Source of the DNA: Rhodoferax lithotrophicus
GTDB lineage: Bacteria; Pseudomonadota; Gammaproteobacteria; Burkholderiales; Burkholderiaceae_C
Assembly: GCF_019973615.1 (NCBI RefSeq)
Contig: NZ_AP024238.1
Span: 4,051,989 to 4,115,988, forward strand
Length of the DNA: 64,000 nt
Direction of reading: 5' to 3'
Numbering within the stretch: the first letter of the stretch is position 1; the number at the start of each line of letters is the position of its first letter. Positions 60,972 to 64,000 of the stretch are shown here, piece after piece. The position numbers and the translations under genes are program-made. The notes under the pieces are model-generated. The model searched no databases. It saw nothing but the letters and a program-made list of their open reading frames with translations, and was not told the DNA's origin.

Positions 60972-60989
60972 TATACTGTGGGTAGTATA
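60972..60989. promoter_or_regulatory. Inverted repeat before the RND efflux operon
   Basis: TATACT, 6 nt, AGTATA: a perfect 6-bp inverted repeat 16 bp upstream of the adaptor ATG. It overlaps the likely promoter, and a local repressor could act here; no regulator gene is adjacent in this window. Confidence 0.45.
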
Positions 60990-61004
60990 TTTTGGGGATG
61001 TTGC

Positions 61005-62102
61005 ATGCACTCATTTGGTAAACCGAATCTGTTGAACCGCCGTTTGTATCGATGCACGATAGGTGCATTGGCAGCGGTATTTTTTGCATCAGCAGCCTAT
61101 GCAGAAAGCAGTGTGCAAGTGCCTGTGTCGATGGTGCAGCTCAAGACCGTAGGTAATGGCTTTGAAATGGATGGTGTTGTACAGCCTGTAAAGCAAAGCA
61201 CTGTCTCTGCCCAAGCGTCTGGCCGGATGGTGAGTTTGACCGTGAAAGCTGGGGATACCGTGCGGGCCGGGCAGTTGTTAGCCACCATTGATGACCGTGA
61301 AACTCAAACCGGCGTGCAGCGCAGCCGGGCGCAGTCCGCCCAGGCGCAAGCTGAATTGCGCAATGCACAAGCCAACTTTGACCGTACTCGGGATCTGTTG
61401 ACTAAAGGCTTTATCAGTGCAGCCGCCATGGACACGGCCGAGACACAACTCAAGTCAGCCCAAGCTGGCCGCGAACAGGCAACGGCTGGTGAAAAACAAT
61501 CCGGTCTGACACAAGGCTTTACCCGTGTCACCGCGCCATTTGATGCGCTTGTATTACAAACTCTTGCTGAAACGGGTGATCTGGCTTTCCCGGGCAAACC
61601 TTTGCTGACCTTGTATGCGCCAGCCCCTCTACGGGCCGTGGTTCAGGTGCCCGTGTCGCGCTCTGCCATGGTACTGCCCAGTACGGTGATTGAGGTTCAG
61701 GTTCGAGCGGCTGATGGTTCACTGCAATGGAGTCGCCCCAGCCAAACCACCCATTTGTCCACGGCAGATGCCGTCTCACAAACGGTGGAATGGCGGTTGG
61801 AACTGTCCTCCGTTGCCGCCAAAGGCTTGTTGCCAGGCCAACAGATACGCGTGCGGTTTGCTGCAGGGCAAGCACAGCGTTTGGTCATTCCCACGGCAGC
61901 AGTGTTGCGCCGGGGCGAGTTGACGGCGGTGTACGTGGCTTCAGGAAAGGGCTTTGCCCTCAAGGCAATCCGGCTTGGCGCGGAGCATACCGGGCAAGGC
62001 GTAGAGGTGCTTGCCGGCTTGACCGATACCGACCGAGTGGCGCTGGACCCGGTGCGTGCAGGATTGACAGGTGCACAGCCTGCCGGCCAAACCGCACAGT
62101 GA
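61005..62102 (+). CDS. RND efflux periplasmic adaptor subunit
   Basis: A 365-residue membrane-fusion protein. N-terminal signal (YRCTIGALAAVFFASAAYAESS), then the lipoyl-like and barrel domains: VVQPVKQSTVSAQASGRMVSLTVKAGDTVRAGQLLATIDDRETQ, an alpha-hairpin (RSRAQSAQAQAELRNAQANFDRTRDLLTKGFISAAAMDTAETQLKSAQAGREQA) and VTAPFDALVLQTLAETGDLAFPGKPLLTLYAP. The ATG at 61005 is chosen for the signal peptide; the 83 in-frame codons before it cross the phaP terminator and the inverted repeat. It lies 7 bp before the pump gene. Confidence 0.92.
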   Translation: MHSFGKPNLLNRRLYRCTIGALAAVFFASAAYAESSVQVPVSMVQLKTVGNGFEMDGVVQPVKQSTVSAQASGRMVSLTVKAGDTVRAGQLLATIDDRETQTGVQRSRAQSAQAQAELRNAQANFDRTRDLLTKGFISAAAMDTAETQLKSAQAGREQATAGEKQSGLTQGFTRVTAPFDALVLQTLAETGDLAFPGKPLLTLYAPAPLRAVVQVPVSRSAMVLPSTVIEVQVRAADGSLQWSRPSQTTHLSTADAVSQTVEWRLELSSVAAKGLLPGQQIRVRFAAGQAQRLVIPTAAVLRRGELTAVYVASGKGFALKAIRLGAEHTGQGVEVLAGLTDTDRVALDPVRAGLTGAQPAGQTAQ

Positions 62103-62109
62103 GATAAGC

Positions 62110-64000
62110 ATGCCAAATTCCTCCAAACTGGGTATTTCCGGGCGACTAGCCCAGGCATTCAAACTCAATGCCATCACGCCGCTTTTGGCTTTGGTTGCAT
62201 TGTTGCTGGGTCTGTTTGCGGTGCTGGTGACACCGCGCGAAGAAGAACCACAAATCAACGTCACCATGGCCAATGTGCTGATTCCTTTTCCAGGAGCCAG
62301 CAGCACCGACGTGCACAACATGGTGGCGCGACCGGCTGAACAAGTACTGAGCCAGATTGCGGGTATTGAACACACCTTCTCGGTCGCACGCCCTGGTTTG
62401 GCCGTCATGACCGTTCAGTTCAAGGTGGGGGTGCCACGTACTGAAGCGTTGGTACGTTTGTATGATGTGCTGAATGCCAATCAAGACTGGTTACCGCGCG
62501 AACTAGGCACACTGACTCCGATTGTCAAACCCAAAGGCATAGATGATGTGCCGGTTTTGGCCGTGACGCTGTGGAGCAAGGAAGCCTTGCCGGCCGAAGA
62601 ACTGGAACGGGTGGCGCACACGGTAGAGGCTGAATTGAAGCGTGTGCCAGGTACGCGTGAAGTGCAGACTATTGGTGGACCAGAGCGTGCTGTACATGTG
62701 TGGCTGGATCCGGCACGGTTGCGCGAACGTGGCATTGATGTCCTGTCATTAAAAGCCACACTGGCAGCGGCCAATGCCAGCATGCCTTCTGGATCCGTGC
62801 TTGATGCTCAGATACCGGGAGGCCAAATGCTCAAAGTCGAAACGGGCGAGTTTCTGCGTTCGGCTCAGGATGTTGGTGACTTGGTGGTCGGGGTAAGCAA
62901 AGGTTTGCCTGTCTTTTTGCGCGAAGTGGCCCGAATTGAGGCAGGTGCGCAATTGCCCCAGCGTTATGTTTGGTACACGCCTGGGGCTGCCGATCAAGGT
63001 GTCAGTGCAGGTGGGGTGTACCCTGCCTTGACGCTGACTGTGACCAAAAAGCCAGGCACCAATGCCGTGGATGTGGCGGGCGCAGCGCGGGCGCGGGTGC
63101 ATGAGCTCAGTAACTCAGTGATCCCAAGCAACATTCAGACCAGCATCACGCGTGACTATGGTGAGACAGCGGCAGAAAAGGCCAACAAACTGATTCAAAA
63201 ACTGGCTTTTGCCACTGGTTCGGTGATTTTGCTGGTGGGTTTTGCACTGGGTCGACGAGAGGCCGTGATTGTGGGTGCAGCGGTGATTTTGACCCTGACT
63301 GCAACCCTTTTTGCCTCTTGGGCTTGGGGCTTTACGTTGAACCGGGTGTCTTTGTTTGCACTGATTTTTTCAATTGGGATTTTGGTGGATGATGCGATCG
63401 TTGTTGTGGAGAACATTCACCGGCATCAAAACTTGCACCCTGGTCGAACTTTGCGGCAAATCATTCCCGCAGCGGTAGATGAAGTGGGTGGCCCCACCAT
63501 TTTGGCAACGCTTACCGTGATTGCCGCTTTGTTGCCCATGGCGTTTGTTTCTGGATTAATGGGCCCTTACATGAGTCCGATTCCGATCAATGCAAGCTTG
63601 GGTATGGCGATCTCTTTGGTGATTGCATTCACGGTGACGCCTTGGTTGGCGCTCAAGATAATGAAGTCACACCCACACGGCGAGTCTGCCCATGAGCCCA
63701 AGGGTCTGGGGCCGAAGTTGCAACGTTTGTTCACCTGGGTGTTGCTACCCTTTTTGAACAGCGCAAAAAAACGCTGGTTGCTGTTACTAGGCATTATGGT
63801 GGCGCTCATGCTTTCAGTGGGCCTGACACTGGTGCAGTGGGTAGTCTTGAAGATGCTGCCTTTTGACAACAAAAGCGAGTTTCAGGTGGTCGTGGAAATG
63901 CCTGCGGGAACACCGCTAGAAAACACGGCGGCGACCTTGCATGAGTTGGGAGCATTTTTATCGCAGCAACCAGAGGTATATGACCTGCAGGCCTACGCTG
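62110..64000 (+). CDS. RND efflux pump permease, partial (C-terminus outside window)
   Basis: An open frame starts at the ATG 7 bp after the adaptor and continues to the window end (630 residues). It starts with a cytoplasmic helix (LAQAFKLNAITPLLALVALLLGLFAVLVTPREEEPQINVTMANV), the first membrane segment and porter domains (PGASSTDVHNMVARPAEQVLSQIAGIEHTFS). The proton-relay helix reads LFALIFSIGILVDDAIVVVENIHRH, with the paired aspartates seen in AcrB-type pumps. The sequence is closer to the heavy-metal or uncharacterised hydrophobe subgroup in its porter region than to AcrB; the substrate is not determined. Confidence 0.92.
   Translation, partial: MPNSSKLGISGRLAQAFKLNAITPLLALVALLLGLFAVLVTPREEEPQINVTMANVLIPFPGASSTDVHNMVARPAEQVLSQIAGIEHTFSVARPGLAVMTVQFKVGVPRTEALVRLYDVLNANQDWLPRELGTLTPIVKPKGIDDVPVLAVTLWSKEALPAEELERVAHTVEAELKRVPGTREVQTIGGPERAVHVWLDPARLRERGIDVLSLKATLAAANASMPSGSVLDAQIPGGQMLKVETGEFLRSAQDVGDLVVGVSKGLPVFLREVARIEAGAQLPQRYVWYTPGAADQGVSAGGVYPALTLTVTKKPGTNAVDVAGAARARVHELSNSVIPSNIQTSITRDYGETAAEKANKLIQKLAFATGSVILLVGFALGRREAVIVGAAVILTLTATLFASWAWGFTLNRVSLFALIFSIGILVDDAIVVVENIHRHQNLHPGRTLRQIIPAAVDEVGGPTILATLTVIAALLPMAFVSGLMGPYMSPIPINASLGMAISLVIAFTVTPWLALKIMKSHPHGESAHEPKGLGPKLQRLFTWVLLPFLNSAKKRWLLLLGIMVALMLSVGLTLVQWVVLKMLPFDNKSEFQVVVEMPAGTPLENTAATLHELGAFLSQQPEVYDLQAYA

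Overview
The window looks like a betaproteobacterial chromosome, most likely Burkholderiales/Comamonadaceae of a Rhodoferax or Polaromonas type. The grounds are moderately high GC core genes, two phasins, a pilS-pilR-ampD-priA block, a b561/diheme-cytochrome/SHP cluster, and protein sequences typical of that group. The taxonomic call is inference; no 16S rRNA gene is present.

Positions 1 to about 32,200 are accessory DNA. From the left there is a minus-strand module of a WYL-type regulator, an AAA+ ATPase and a Gly/Ser-rich helical partner that runs off the window. A DUF445 membrane protein and small zinc-ribbon and membrane proteins follow. A NERD-domain gene is broken by an in-frame TGA and then truncated. 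Directly after it comes a complete type I-F CRISPR-Cas locus: cas1, a cas2-cas3 fusion, csy1, csy2, csy3, csy4/cas6f, a leader with an exact IHF-consensus site, and an array of 103 repeats and 102 spacers in which I saw no repeat variant. Next is a mobile-element block in which most genes have their own terminator hairpin (YqaJ exonuclease, DUF932 and others), an AT-rich gene-poor stretch with an HUH Rep-like gene and a large cruciform, two toxin-antitoxin pairs, and a tyrosine integrase. The integrase lies beside a 3' fragment of tRNA-Pro(CGG), which marks the right attachment site of the island.

The most notable find is in the 436-bp gap between cas3 and csy1. On the minus strand there is a two-repeat degenerate mini-array. 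Its first pseudo-repeat keeps the 8-nt crRNA handle and has a compensatory base-pair change in the Cas6f hairpin; its second keeps little beyond the hairpin. Its 30-nt pseudo-spacer matches a site about 70 bp away over seed positions 1-17, with mismatches only at positions 6 and 12 (the flipped-out positions of a Cascade crRNA) and a correct CC PAM. Downstream of that site are a 13-bp palindrome, a near-perfect Shine-Dalgarno sequence placed before an AUG followed directly by UGA, and a strong terminator. The layout resembles the CreTA/CreR class of CRISPR-repressed small RNAs: a crRNA-like guide that uses the csy complex to silence a neighbouring small toxic or regulatory RNA. The start-stop ORF would be an unusual toxin design.

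Positions about 32,250 to 64,000 are ordinary core chromosome: phasin, RNB ribonuclease, TonB-like protein, aroE, mtgA, plsC, cdsA-like, ruvC, lpxC, ffh, a CcsA-type membrane protein, pilS/pilR, ampD, priA, hemE, a b-type/diheme cytochrome cluster, dsbD, DUF167, an alanyl-tRNA editing protein, yjdM, a creatininase-family protein, an EamA transporter, a second phasin, and the adaptor and partial pump of an RND efflux system.
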